A stretch of 64,000 nucleotides of DNA. It comes from an uncultured Lachnospiraceae bacterium (GTDB taxonomy: Bacteria; Bacillota; Clostridia; Lachnospirales; Lachnospiraceae). Position 1 is the first letter of the stretch. Each line of letters starts with the position of its first letter. The notes under the pieces were generated by a model. That model was given only the letters and a program-made list of their open reading frames with translations. It ran no database searches and was not told the DNA's origin. This document shows, piece by piece, positions 53,924 through 62,009 of this stretch. The position numbers and the translations under genes are program-made. The stretch spans positions 1-64,000 of the forward strand of contig CAJUDH010000005.1 of the NCBI GenBank assembly GCA_910584845.1, given 5' to 3'.

Positions 53924-54988
53924 ATGGCACAGAAAATCCGTCTGATGGTTGTGGATGATTCCATCCTTTTCCGCAATTGGCTGATACAAAGCCTGGGGGC
54001 CGACCCCCGTTTTGAGGTAGTTGGATATGCAATCAATGCCATTGACGCAAAAAACAAGCTTCCCCTTTTAAAGCCGGACATCATGACTATGGATATTGAA
54101 ATGCCAGGCATGAGCGGGATGGACTTTTTAAAGGAGGTTCTTCCCAGCCACCCGGTTCCCGTTATTTTAGTGTCTTCCCTCAACGTAAGGGTATTTGATG
54201 CCCTGGCTGCCGGCGCCATTGATTTTGTGCGCAAACCTGGCATGGATACGGAAAACGGAAAAGAGGCCTTTCTGTCTATGCTGAAAACCAAGCTTTCCGT
54301 CGGGGCCAATGCCCGTGTCCGCCTCCCTTCCCAGGCAGCGCCTGCAACGGCCGCGCAACTTCTCTCATCCCCCGCCGCCAGGATGGCCAAAGCGCCCTTA
54401 AGTGCCATGGCCGGTGTGGATTTAATCGCCATAGGGGCCTCCACCGGGGGCACTGAGGCGATTCTGGAAGTGGTAAGGCAATTTCCGGCAAAAATGCCGG
54501 GTATCGTGATCACCCAACATATGCCCGCCGGATTTACCTCCATGTATGCGGAACGTCTGAACCGCCTCTGCAAATTGGAAGTAAAAGAAGCCTGCCATGG
54601 GGATAAAGTGCGCCCTGGGCTGGTGCTGCTGGCCCCTGGCGGCCTGCAAATGCGTGTAGTCCGTATGGGGGCAGGATATTCCGTAAGCTGTACGGACGAA
54701 GCAAAAGTCAGCGGCCACAAGCCGTCTGTCGATGTACTGTTTACTTCCGTAGCCGCCAATGTAAAGAACCGGGCTATCGGCGTCATCCTTACCGGCATGG
54801 GGGCCGACGGGGCTGCCGGTATGTTGCGGATGCGCAAAGCCGGCGCATTTACGGTTGGCCAGGACCGGGAAACCTGCGTCGTATACGGGATGCCCATGGA
54901 AGCATACAAAATCGGCGCCGTCTGCCAGCAATCTGCTTTAAGTTCCATCCCCCAGGTGGTTATGGCACAGATGATGAAAGCAAGGTAA
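53924..54988 (+). CDS. cheB: Chemotaxis protein-glutamate methylesterase CheB
   Basis: This 354-residue two-domain protein removes receptor methyl groups. The receiver domain has phosphoacceptor Asp57 in IMTMDIEMPGMSGMDF. The esterase domain (about 165-354) shows catalytic Ser in IGASTGGTEAI, His in VITQHMPAGF and Asp in LTGMGADGAAGM. A linker of about 30 residues lies between. It precedes the C39-like gene by 17 bp. Confidence 0.96.
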   Translation: MAQKIRLMVVDDSILFRNWLIQSLGADPRFEVVGYAINAIDAKNKLPLLKPDIMTMDIEMPGMSGMDFLKEVLPSHPVPVILVSSLNVRVFDALAAGAIDFVRKPGMDTENGKEAFLSMLKTKLSVGANARVRLPSQAAPATAAQLLSSPAARMAKAPLSAMAGVDLIAIGASTGGTEAILEVVRQFPAKMPGIVITQHMPAGFTSMYAERLNRLCKLEVKEACHGDKVRPGLVLLAPGGLQMRVVRMGAGYSVSCTDEAKVSGHKPSVDVLFTSVAANVKNRAIGVILTGMGADGAAGMLRMRKAGAFTVGQDRETCVVYGMPMEAYKIGAVCQQSALSSIPQVVMAQMMKAR

Positions 54989-55005
54989 ATCCATCGGTGG
55001 AAAAT

Positions 55006-55959
55006 ATGCCCAAGGAAATAAACTTACCCAACAATGCAAAAAGGCCCCCTATTGTTTTACCCCCCAGAACCAAAAAAAATCAGGCACCCCCTGACAAACC
55101 CAAGAGGAGCCTGATTGAAATTTTCATAGCTGGAGGGATCATTGCCATGGCTATGGCCATGGCGGTCAGCCTGTTTGCCTATTACCGCCCTTTTTCTTGG
55201 AAGGACGTTGTTTCTGTTGCCCAAAGCTTGCAAGGGCGGGTTTCTGCCTGTATCGCACAAATTCAAGGAAAAGGTCCTGACTCCGGAAACCCGGATCCGG
55301 CATTATTGGAAACTCAGAAGCCGGTACCTTATATCGACCGCACGGCGGACATGGGGGAAATCTCCTCTTTTTCTTCCGGATCCGTTTTCCCGCCTCAGGA
55401 GGATTCAGTCTATTCCTGCATGCTGGATACGGCTATGGGGCCCCTCCTGTATTATAATCAAGGGGACGTCCGCTGGAAAAATTACCTCTATGGGGGATCT
55501 GACCCCATTGGCAGTTACGGATGCGGCCCCGTATGCGTCTCTATGATTATCAACAGCTTTACCACCACCAGCTGCTCGCCGGTGGAAATAGCCGATTGGG
55601 CCGTAGCCAATGGCTGCTATGCCTCCCACAGCGGTTCCTACCACTGCCTGATATTCCACAGCCTCACCGCTTTCGGCCTGCAAGTGGAAAGCGTCACCGA
55701 CCGGTCTTTAGAAAACGCTACGGAACTGTTGCGCAGCCGGCACATCCTGGTGGCTTTGATGGGCAAAGGGAGCCTGACGCAAAACGGGCATTTCATTATC
55801 ATTGCCCAGTTGGGCGATAACGGAAACGTCTACATCGCAGATCCAGCCAGTTATGAAAACTCCACCAAAGAATGGGATCTGCAGTTGCTGCTGGACGAAT
55901 TAAAAGGAAGCTACGACAGTGGGGGCCCCCTTTGGGCAGTATCGTTCCCGGGACAGTAA
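55006..55959 (+). CDS. Membrane-anchored C39-like cysteine peptidase-type protein
   Basis: This 317-residue protein starts at ATG 55006 (MPKEINLPNNAK) with GGTGG just before; a GTG at 54997 is possible. A single membrane segment lies at about 45-67 (FIAGGIIAMAMAMAVSLFAYY). The exterior part has a C39_2-type fold with candidate catalytic Cys in SYGCGPVCVSMII, His in NGHFIIIAQLG and Asp in VYIADPASYE. It lies directly after cheB in the same transcript. It may process or anchor a surface component; the link to chemotaxis may be only positional. Confidence 0.75.
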   Translation: MPKEINLPNNAKRPPIVLPPRTKKNQAPPDKPKRSLIEIFIAGGIIAMAMAMAVSLFAYYRPFSWKDVVSVAQSLQGRVSACIAQIQGKGPDSGNPDPALLETQKPVPYIDRTADMGEISSFSSGSVFPPQEDSVYSCMLDTAMGPLLYYNQGDVRWKNYLYGGSDPIGSYGCGPVCVSMIINSFTTTSCSPVEIADWAVANGCYASHSGSYHCLIFHSLTAFGLQVESVTDRSLENATELLRSRHILVALMGKGSLTQNGHFIIIAQLGDNGNVYIADPASYENSTKEWDLQLLLDELKGSYDSGGPLWAVSFPGQ

Positions 55960-55998
55960 AAGGGATGCAGACGGAATGGATCTTCTGCACCCCTTTTT
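55960..55998 (+). terminator. Terminator of the che/C39 transcript
   Basis: GGGATGCAGA pairs with TCTGCACCCC across a 12-nt loop, followed by TTTTTT. It directly follows the stop codon. Confidence 0.8.
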
Positions 55999-56012
55999 TA
56001 TCGGTTCCTTTC

Positions 56013-57758
56013 TTATAGAATATCCCCACTAAAAAAATTAGATAAAATCGGGTCATGATATTTTTTTATGTTCACAAAAGCATAAATATCATTTGACAAT
56101 AAAAGAATTATAAATAATGCTTGCGGAAACCAATAGTAGTTTAGATCTAACAAAAACCATTGTTCAAACCAATTTGCCAATGGCTGCCCTACGTAAGTAT
56201 AGAAATAATCTGTCAATAATTTACTTTTGTCAAGGCAAAACACAATAAAAATCCATATAAGCGAAGCAATAATATTAACCTTTCTCCAAACCGCATACCA
56301 GCGTATCTTAGTTCCCTTTACCGGAAGAATTAATAAATTTAAGGTCACAGAGATAATCATAAATAGCCACCATGTGTCTGCCAGCAACAATTGTATAAAA
56401 GGAAAATACTTCTGCGCGTCCCCTAACCTCGTTTTGTCAATGCCAAAAGCCAATGCAAACGAAATGAAAATACCCAAAATATATTGCCGATTTCCCCGGC
56501 TATGCTCATCCGTACTATCAATATAAATATTTAATTCCTTTACATCTTTAAAAGTATCCGGTTGACTGAAAATATTTTTTGCTATGATCCTGTACTTTTG
56601 CCTGCAGCCAATCATCTCGTCTTTTATCCATCTACGGAAATTAACCGTAGTTTTGTTTGCTACTGGATTGATAATATTATCGTACCGTTTAGATGTAAAC
56701 TTTGGCTTTTCCTCTGGCTTGATTGGACATTTGCACTCTTCACGCAAAAGACACTCCTTATCTGCCGCCACCCTCTTTTGCCACCGTACTTCTGCGCTAG
56801 AAGATTCATAATTAATGAACGACTTCACTGGCGGTGAAAAATACCAAGTAAAATCTGGGGCGATGAATGCTGTATTGTCTGCAAGATCCTTTTTAATACA
56901 AAAATTCATATTTGGATCGGTTAGCACATATTTAAAACGGATCGTCGTTTTCACCCAGTTTAAAAGTTCAATCCCCTTACTTATTTGGAACTCAGTTGGC
57001 ACATTGATTAAATAAAACGCTTTCTCATTTCCGTCATTTAAAGGGAATCCCCGTTCGGTTTCCCTTTCCTGTTCCTTTAAGTATTCATAATTTTCAGGCG
57101 AAAAACGGCCTGGCACTGAGATTGCACACATTTCCGGCTCTTGCATCTTTCCGTCATCCTGGATCCATAAAATTTTTATGGAAGCCATAGATGCTAAATC
57201 CCTTTGCTCCTTATCGCCAAGATCCTTTTCTTCTATCCCCCTAAATTTACAATAACTCCTTTTTAATTCTGAATAGTTATTATGAATGATCCGGCATTGT
57301 TCTCCCCATACCTGGCGAATGCACTTTTCCTGGGAAAGAAAATCCCCCTCTTGCTCTGTCACATTCTCGCTTTTTATATAGCGCACCTCATTATCATCAT
57401 TACCACTGACGATAAATCCAAATTTCATACAAAATTCTTTGTACTCATCCAGGTTGCTTATATATTGGCTTTTCACTTTATCCGGAGATGATTTTGAATC
57501 CGGAGATGATTTTAAATCCGGAGATGATTTTGAATCCGGAGATGATTTTGAATCCGGAGATAATTTTGAATCCGGAGATAATTTTGAATCCGGAGATGAT
57601 TTTGACTTTTCAGGACCACTTCCACCTAATACCGTAGCTGTATAGATATTTAATGACTTTCTGTCATTTCCCACAAAAACCATCTGAAAAAATTTACGCA
57701 ACATCACTGTTTTTACCAAATCACAAGTGACATTACAAATCTTAAAAGTTATTGTCAA
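56013..57758 (-). CDS. Unknown membrane protein with SPDSKS repeats
   Basis: This 581-residue protein starts at TTG 57758, overlapping the stop of the previous gene by two bases with AGAAGG upstream, so it is translationally coupled. An N-terminal part of about 50 residues is followed by seven tandem six-residue repeats of SPDSKS type (about 52-94), a large soluble middle part (95-435) and four membrane segments in the last 140 residues (FISFALAF, WWLFMIISVTLNLLI, LIWIFIVF, ALFIILLLS). I recognise no family. It is the last gene of an AT-rich trio with a PP-loop ATPase and a TudS-like protein. Membrane association suggests an effector or sensor, but no evidence decides this. Confidence 0.65.
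   Translation of the reverse strand: MTITFKICNVTCDLVKTVMLRKFFQMVFVGNDRKSLNIYTATVLGGSGPEKSKSSPDSKLSPDSKLSPDSKSSPDSKSSPDLKSSPDSKSSPDKVKSQYISNLDEYKEFCMKFGFIVSGNDDNEVRYIKSENVTEQEGDFLSQEKCIRQVWGEQCRIIHNNYSELKRSYCKFRGIEEKDLGDKEQRDLASMASIKILWIQDDGKMQEPEMCAISVPGRFSPENYEYLKEQERETERGFPLNDGNEKAFYLINVPTEFQISKGIELLNWVKTTIRFKYVLTDPNMNFCIKKDLADNTAFIAPDFTWYFSPPVKSFINYESSSAEVRWQKRVAADKECLLREECKCPIKPEEKPKFTSKRYDNIINPVANKTTVNFRRWIKDEMIGCRQKYRIIAKNIFSQPDTFKDVKELNIYIDSTDEHSRGNRQYILGIFISFALAFGIDKTRLGDAQKYFPFIQLLLADTWWLFMIISVTLNLLILPVKGTKIRWYAVWRKVNIIASLIWIFIVFCLDKSKLLTDYFYTYVGQPLANWFEQWFLLDLNYYWFPQALFIILLLSNDIYAFVNIKKYHDPILSNFFSGDIL
57481..57606. repeat. Seven 18-bp in-frame tandem repeats
   Basis: Seven units of 18 bp (TCCGGAGATGATTTTGAA pattern) start at 57481, 57499, 57517, 57535, 57553, 57571 and 57589. 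Units differ by one or two bases. They code for SPDSKS-type hexapeptides near the N-terminus of the membrane protein. Gain or loss of units would keep the frame. Confidence 0.95.
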
Positions 57759-58312
57759 AATAGATCATCCTTCTCTGTTTGTCCTTCAGATAAAAGTGCC
57801 TGTTCCAAAGAAACAAGCGCCTTCCTCAAATATGTCCGGTTGATTCCTTTTTGTGGAATAATAATCCCACGCAATTTTAATTCCTCTTGTAAACACTCAT
57901 AAAATATTCCCTGCCGTTTCAACATGCCATGGCAAGAATACATATAAGTGGCCGCACAAGTTGGTGAATGTTCTACCCCCAGCCAATAAATAAATTTATA
58001 ACCACCTCCTTGCATATCCGCGACCAGGTCTGCTGATTGCTTTGCCAATAATATGCAATGTTCCTTATATCCATCTAAATGTGTATAATAATCAATTCCA
58101 TGCTTGTTTCGTCGTAGCCCTGAAGAATACCCTTTAAATGTTGATTCCGGACAAGGCAGCAATTCTATATCCACCCCATATCTCATTATTAACTCTATAA
58201 AAGGGTATCCCCAATGCATTCCTTGCTTTCTCTCTGCCTGCAAACCAGGAGATAGCATACATGGCGGAGCCAAAACAGCAAGTTTTAGCTTAGACTTCAA
58301 TATAGGTTTCAT
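57755..58312 (-). CDS. TudS/DUF523-like protein with three conserved cysteines
   Basis: This 185-residue protein starts at MKPILKSKLKLAVLAPPC (ATG 58312) inside the end of the PP-loop gene. Three cysteines sit in PPCMLSPG, LPCPESTF and SPTCAATY, matching the CxR, CPE and SPSCG positions of DUF523/TudS proteins that bind a [4Fe-4S] cluster and remove sulfur from thiouracil. Sequence similarity beyond these is low, so it is a diverged relative at best. It is coupled to both neighbours by overlaps. Confidence 0.6.
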   Translation of the reverse strand: MKPILKSKLKLAVLAPPCMLSPGLQAERKQGMHWGYPFIELIMRYGVDIELLPCPESTFKGYSSGLRRNKHGIDYYTHLDGYKEHCILLAKQSADLVADMQGGGYKFIYWLGVEHSPTCAATYMYSCHGMLKRQGIFYECLQEELKLRGIIIPQKGINRTYLRKALVSLEQALLSEGQTEKDDLF

Positions 58313-59057
58313 GGCCTTCCCATCCTTGTTGCCCCTCATAGGAGCATGCCTTTATCCTTTCGTCAATCAGGCTTTGTAATCTTGGCTCCATCTCGTTGTC
58401 ATAATAATCGCCTAAACTGTCAATCTCGTAAGAACTTAAGTCCGTTTTCAATGGACATCCGATCCAACATTGTGGTTCTAATGTTTTTGGCACATAGCCC
58501 CTGTCTGCTAATTCAAGTTTTCGATCCCAATCGCTTGCAAGATGGTACACCGGTAAAATAAGGGATATTCCATTTTTTTCGGCAAGCATCTTATACCGCT
58601 TAACCATTTCTGGAAGTTCTACAAAAAACTTTTGCGAATTCCGGGCCCCTTCTGCCATGTAAGGAATATCATGCACCCTGCAATAAGCAATGGACTCCAA
58701 ATACATCCCTGTATGGCAGGCAAGGCATGGCAATTGTGCAGGGCGCAAATGAGGATAATTTTTGCTGCTCTCACCAATCGTTTTATATAAATACGGTTCC
58801 TGAAGCCGATACAAATTGGCCGCCACACTACGCACGCCAATGAACAAAGCCCTGGAAGAACCATATTTCATAATAATTCTCTCAGCCACTGCTTTGACAT
58901 CACAGGTATTTGACATGCAGCCATTATCATATGTAACCATGTGCACCCGATAACCCTGTTCAATCAAACGGCAAGCGGACAAAAAAGAATCCCTTCCTCC
59001 GGAAAGCATCAATAACAAGTCTTTGGCTTCCTGAACACTTTCTCCCAGATTTGCCAT
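58290..59057 (-). CDS. PP-loop (N-type ATP pyrophosphatase) enzyme
   Basis: This 255-residue protein starts at MANLGESVQEAKDLLLML (ATG 59057) behind AGAGGTT; an ATG at 59078 is possible. The PP-loop motif is MLSGGRDSFLSA (about 18-29). Several cysteines follow: MSNTCDVKA, LPCLACHTG (CxxC) and QCWIGCP (CxxxC). It would adenylate a substrate, as in QueC, TtcA, ThiI or ExsB families. The cysteines might bind iron-sulfur or zinc. It leads the AT-rich three-gene operon; an extended -10 (TGGTATAAT, -10 at 59091-59096) stands in front. Confidence 0.75.
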   Translation of the reverse strand: MANLGESVQEAKDLLLMLSGGRDSFLSACRLIEQGYRVHMVTYDNGCMSNTCDVKAVAERIIMKYGSSRALFIGVRSVAANLYRLQEPYLYKTIGESSKNYPHLRPAQLPCLACHTGMYLESIAYCRVHDIPYMAEGARNSQKFFVELPEMVKRYKMLAEKNGISLILPVYHLASDWDRKLELADRGYVPKTLEPQCWIGCPLKTDLSSYEIDSLGDYYDNEMEPRLQSLIDERIKACSYEGQQGWEGHETYIEV

Positions 59058-59312
59058 AAGTTCAACCTCTTTCTTCATAATTATGTTATTATTATACCAA
59101 ACTTTTACTACAATGGCTAGGCCTAATTGCTTCTTCTAAATCCTTTGATTCCATACACAGGAACTTATCTTGAGCCCCTAACAATTTATGCCATTCTTCT
59201 TATTTATCAATACAGAACATATGTTCTACATTATATTACCATATTCTATTATTTATGTCAATGTGCAAAGTTTACAATCCCAGAAATATAACATCGGTAT
59301 TTTGCATTTATG

Positions 59313-59579
59313 TCAAAACTCCCGCAGCACCAATTCTGTAATCCCCTGGTTATCCCCCATTTCAATGCGTTTTACTTTCGGCTCCCGCTCATGGCCAAAT
59401 TCTTCCCGGATCATGGCCCGCAGCCTGGTACCCCCGTGGAACCCGTGGATGACCCGGATCCGGTACACCCCCCTTTCCGCCGCCCGGATCCGGCCCTCAA
59501 TGGCCTCTTTTGCCTCTAGCCCGTTTAGCCCATGGACATCCATCTCAATAACCCCGCCTGTCAGCGCCTTCTCTTTCAT
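59313..59579 (-). CDS. Smr-domain protein
   Basis: This 88-residue protein is essentially one Smr domain. It has VIEMDVHGLNGLEAKEAIE (first motif, DxHG) and IRVIHGFHGGTRLR (second, HGxHG-like). Smr domains of MutS2 and others are DNA or RNA endonucleases; stand-alone forms vary in role. I place the start at ATG 59579, because a promoter -10 box covers the region just before the other ATG (59615). It is between the PP-loop operon and the glycan cluster. Confidence 0.8.
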   Translation of the reverse strand: MKEKALTGGVIEMDVHGLNGLEAKEAIEGRIRAAERGVYRIRVIHGFHGGTRLRAMIREEFGHEREPKVKRIEMGDNQGITELVLREF

Positions 59580-59613
59580 GTATCCGTCCCCGTTTCTGCC
59601 ATATTTAAAGTTC

Positions 59614-59642
59614 ATTATACCTAAATGCCGCCCCGTTTTCAA
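59614..59642 (-). promoter_or_regulatory. Promoter of the Smr gene
   Basis: TTGAAA (59642-59637) and TATAAT (59619-59614) are separated by 17 bp. It overlaps the stop codon of the next gene upstream, so the Smr gene can be expressed on its own. Confidence 0.6.
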
Positions 59643-60595
59643 GGTCCTTTAACCGGCTGCCGTTCCATACATCCGGCAAAATATTCCCCGATTTTTGCTA
59701 GAAAAGCCAATACGTCCCCCTTCATTTCGTCCGGAAAAGAATCCAATACTGGTGCGGTTTCAAAGCTTAACACCCGGTCAAACCCGATCCTTTTTAATCC
59801 ACGGATAAAACCTTCCCAATCCGTGGAAGGCCTGTTTTCCCGCGTCTTGGTAAAAGTAAAGGGGACCTGGTGCAAATCGGATATGCCGTCATTGTCATGG
59901 ATATGCAAAACTTTCAGCCTTTTCCCCAAAACCGTCAGGAAACTTTCCATGTCAAGCCCTACGATATTGGCATGGCCGGTGTCAAAGCAGAAGCCCAGCA
60001 CTTCTGCCTGGTATTTTTCATTAAACCGGTCAATCCGCTCCGCAGCTTTCCTTGCATTACAACAAGGGCCTTCCACCAAATGCCCGCCCATCCCCTCATA
60101 CAGGTTTTCCACGCATAATGTGATGCCCATTTCCTTTGCCATAGGGGCAAGAAACCCCAAAAATTCTTCGTTCCATTTCCACTGGGCCTCTTCCGACCCT
60201 AAATAATATGCCAGCTTCGCCTCATGGACCACCATATAATTGCACCCGAAAAACCGGCAGACCCCCAGGCTTTTGGGGGCTACTTCTTTGCGCAGGTAAT
60301 CATTGATTTCGCGGCTGCCTTTGGGGACATAGATGGGGTATGGCATATGCATTTGATGGATCGAGATTTGCGCTGCCTTTGCCGCCTGCTTATGGGGGGT
60401 GAAAAATTGTTCCAGCCTTTGTTGGGTTTGGTCAAAGAAATGGTTATGCTTGGACTGGTAAAGGCTGGTATTTAAAAGGTAACGGTTCAGGCTGAAATCC
60501 GCACAAGAAAAACCGGCCTTTTTTAGAAGGGAAAAGCCTTCCTGGGGGCATTCGTCATGGATGATATTTTTTGTCTGCACGCCAAGTTTCAGCAT
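59639..60595 (-). CDS. TIM-barrel sugar-phosphate isomerase/epimerase-like protein
   Basis: This 318-residue protein of the AP-endonuclease-2/xylose-isomerase-like TIM-barrel group carries metal-site residues in VHEAKLAYY, LCVENLYEG (Glu), CFDTGHANIVG (Asp/His) and VLHIHDNDG (His). LSFETAPVLD carries a final Glu. It probably isomerises a sugar phosphate or polyol; the substrate is unknown. It follows a related TIM-barrel protein by 45 bp. Confidence 0.8.
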   Translation of the reverse strand: MLKLGVQTKNIIHDECPQEGFSLLKKAGFSCADFSLNRYLLNTSLYQSKHNHFFDQTQQRLEQFFTPHKQAAKAAQISIHQMHMPYPIYVPKGSREINDYLRKEVAPKSLGVCRFFGCNYMVVHEAKLAYYLGSEEAQWKWNEEFLGFLAPMAKEMGITLCVENLYEGMGGHLVEGPCCNARKAAERIDRFNEKYQAEVLGFCFDTGHANIVGLDMESFLTVLGKRLKVLHIHDNDGISDLHQVPFTFTKTRENRPSTDWEGFIRGLKRIGFDRVLSFETAPVLDSFPDEMKGDVLAFLAKIGEYFAGCMERQPVKGP

Positions 60596-60639
60596 AGCCG
60601 GCCCTCCTCTTTTCTTCCTGCCCTTTTCCTGTCCCCCAT

Positions 60640-61959
60640 TTACTGTTTTTCATGTTTTCCTCCCTTCCCTGGCTGCCCTGCAGCATTACATGCCTCTTTT
60701 TCTATCCTGTCAAAATAAAAAGACGGCATATATTCATCACTAAAATAATCGATCCGGTTATCAATCCCCATGCTGCAAAGCTGCTGCGTAACCTCCCGGT
60801 AATATACATTGCAGACCAGTATGGCACAATCTTTTGGCAGCCCTTTTAAACTCTCGGGGGGCTTTACCTCCAGCCCGCAAAAATCCGTACCCCACAGTTG
60901 GGGGTTATTGTCACAGGTAAACAACGGAGGATACGTTTCCCCATAACATTTCATATAATTGCGGCACATATTCCCTGCCCCAAATAAAACCAGGGAAGAG
61001 TACTTTTTCAGGGTATTCTCCATGCCGATCTGCCATTTCAAATATTCTGCCGTAGCTTTGGCCAACCCCAAAAGCCGAGGGCGAAGAAGCGGTGGAAACC
61101 CGGCGGCAGTATCTGCAAAATCCAGGATCAGATAGCCGTCAAAACCCGCACTACGGAGCCCCCGGACCAGCCCCAGCCAATCGGCCTGGGGCCGGCCGCC
61201 GTAAGAGGTGTTGGTAAACGCAAGGGCCGACAGGTCCCTCTGTCCGTCATTGTCCCGCAGGATTACCCCTTTGACCCGGCTGCCTAGGGTGCCGGCAAAT
61301 TCCTGCATGTCCTGGCCGCAAATGTTGCAAGACCCTACATCCATACAAAAGCCGAACCGCCCTTCCCCTGCTTCGTCATTGAGCCGGTCCACCCAGGCCG
61401 CTGCTTCCCGGGGGTCGGAACAGGCGCCCCGGATCAGATGGCCGTCCCTGTCACGGCTTTGGTTCTCCAAAAGGACCTGTACCTTATGCCCTTTGGCTGC
61501 CGGAAGCAAACTGAGGTAAAAGCTTCTGTTTGCCTCCCACAGCCCCTCCGGGGACAGGCCGGAAAATAAAGGCCTAACGATAATGGTTTTACACCCCGCC
61601 TCCCCACAGGCACGGATCGCCTCTTGGGCCAGGAGGAAAAGCTGTCCCTTTAAATCCCCCCGTTTTGTGCCCCTTAGCAGGTAAGGGGCCCGGGCTATGG
61701 GGGTTTGCAGCGCATATTTCCGGCACTCGCCAGACAGCAGCTTTATGCTTTCACCCAGCACAGAGGGCGGATCCCCGATCAAAGCCCCGTCCAATTTTTT
61801 TACGCTTTTCCCATCCCCTGCACCTTCCAGCTCCCATGGCGTTAAGGCCTCTGCCATATCCAGCAGGATATTCTGAAACCCTGCTTCCTTCATTTCCCGG
61901 ATCCCCTGCCCTGGGCGGGCCCTGTCGACAGTTCCCCTCGGGACGCTGACAATATCCAT
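60640..61959 (-). CDS. TIM-barrel protein fused to a C-terminal nucleotide-binding-like domain
   Basis: This 439-residue protein starts at MDIVSVPRGTVDRA (ATG 61959) behind GGAGG. The first 300 residues are a second isomerase-like TIM barrel (VLLENQSRDRDG, CMDVGSCNICG, LILDFADTAA). Metal ligands are partly changed compared with the neighbouring copy. The last 120 residues (LVLFGAGNMCRNYM, FTCDNNPQLWG, CAILVCNVYYREV) match a Rossmann-like domain also found in the next protein. It lies a few tens of bases after the large fusion gene; they probably form one transcript. Confidence 0.7.
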   Translation of the reverse strand: MDIVSVPRGTVDRARPGQGIREMKEAGFQNILLDMAEALTPWELEGAGDGKSVKKLDGALIGDPPSVLGESIKLLSGECRKYALQTPIARAPYLLRGTKRGDLKGQLFLLAQEAIRACGEAGCKTIIVRPLFSGLSPEGLWEANRSFYLSLLPAAKGHKVQVLLENQSRDRDGHLIRGACSDPREAAAWVDRLNDEAGEGRFGFCMDVGSCNICGQDMQEFAGTLGSRVKGVILRDNDGQRDLSALAFTNTSYGGRPQADWLGLVRGLRSAGFDGYLILDFADTAAGFPPLLRPRLLGLAKATAEYLKWQIGMENTLKKYSSLVLFGAGNMCRNYMKCYGETYPPLFTCDNNPQLWGTDFCGLEVKPPESLKGLPKDCAILVCNVYYREVTQQLCSMGIDNRIDYFSDEYMPSFYFDRIEKEACNAAGQPGKGGKHEKQ

Positions 61960-62009
61960 TGTTATCCTCCGATCTTTACCAGGACGGCCACTCCCCATTT
62001 TCCGGCCCG

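Noticed and set aside
53782..54948. 388-codon frame opposite cheB
   Set aside because: cheB on the other strand has all catalytic motifs; the antisense frame is a codon-bias shadow.
57481..57606. CRISPR array
   Set aside because: Units are contiguous 18-bp repeats without spacers, in frame in a gene. No CRISPR or cas gene was seen in the window.
57439..57645. Frame DDFESGDDFESG on the plus strand
   Set aside because: It is the antisense reading of the 18-bp repeats inside the membrane protein gene.
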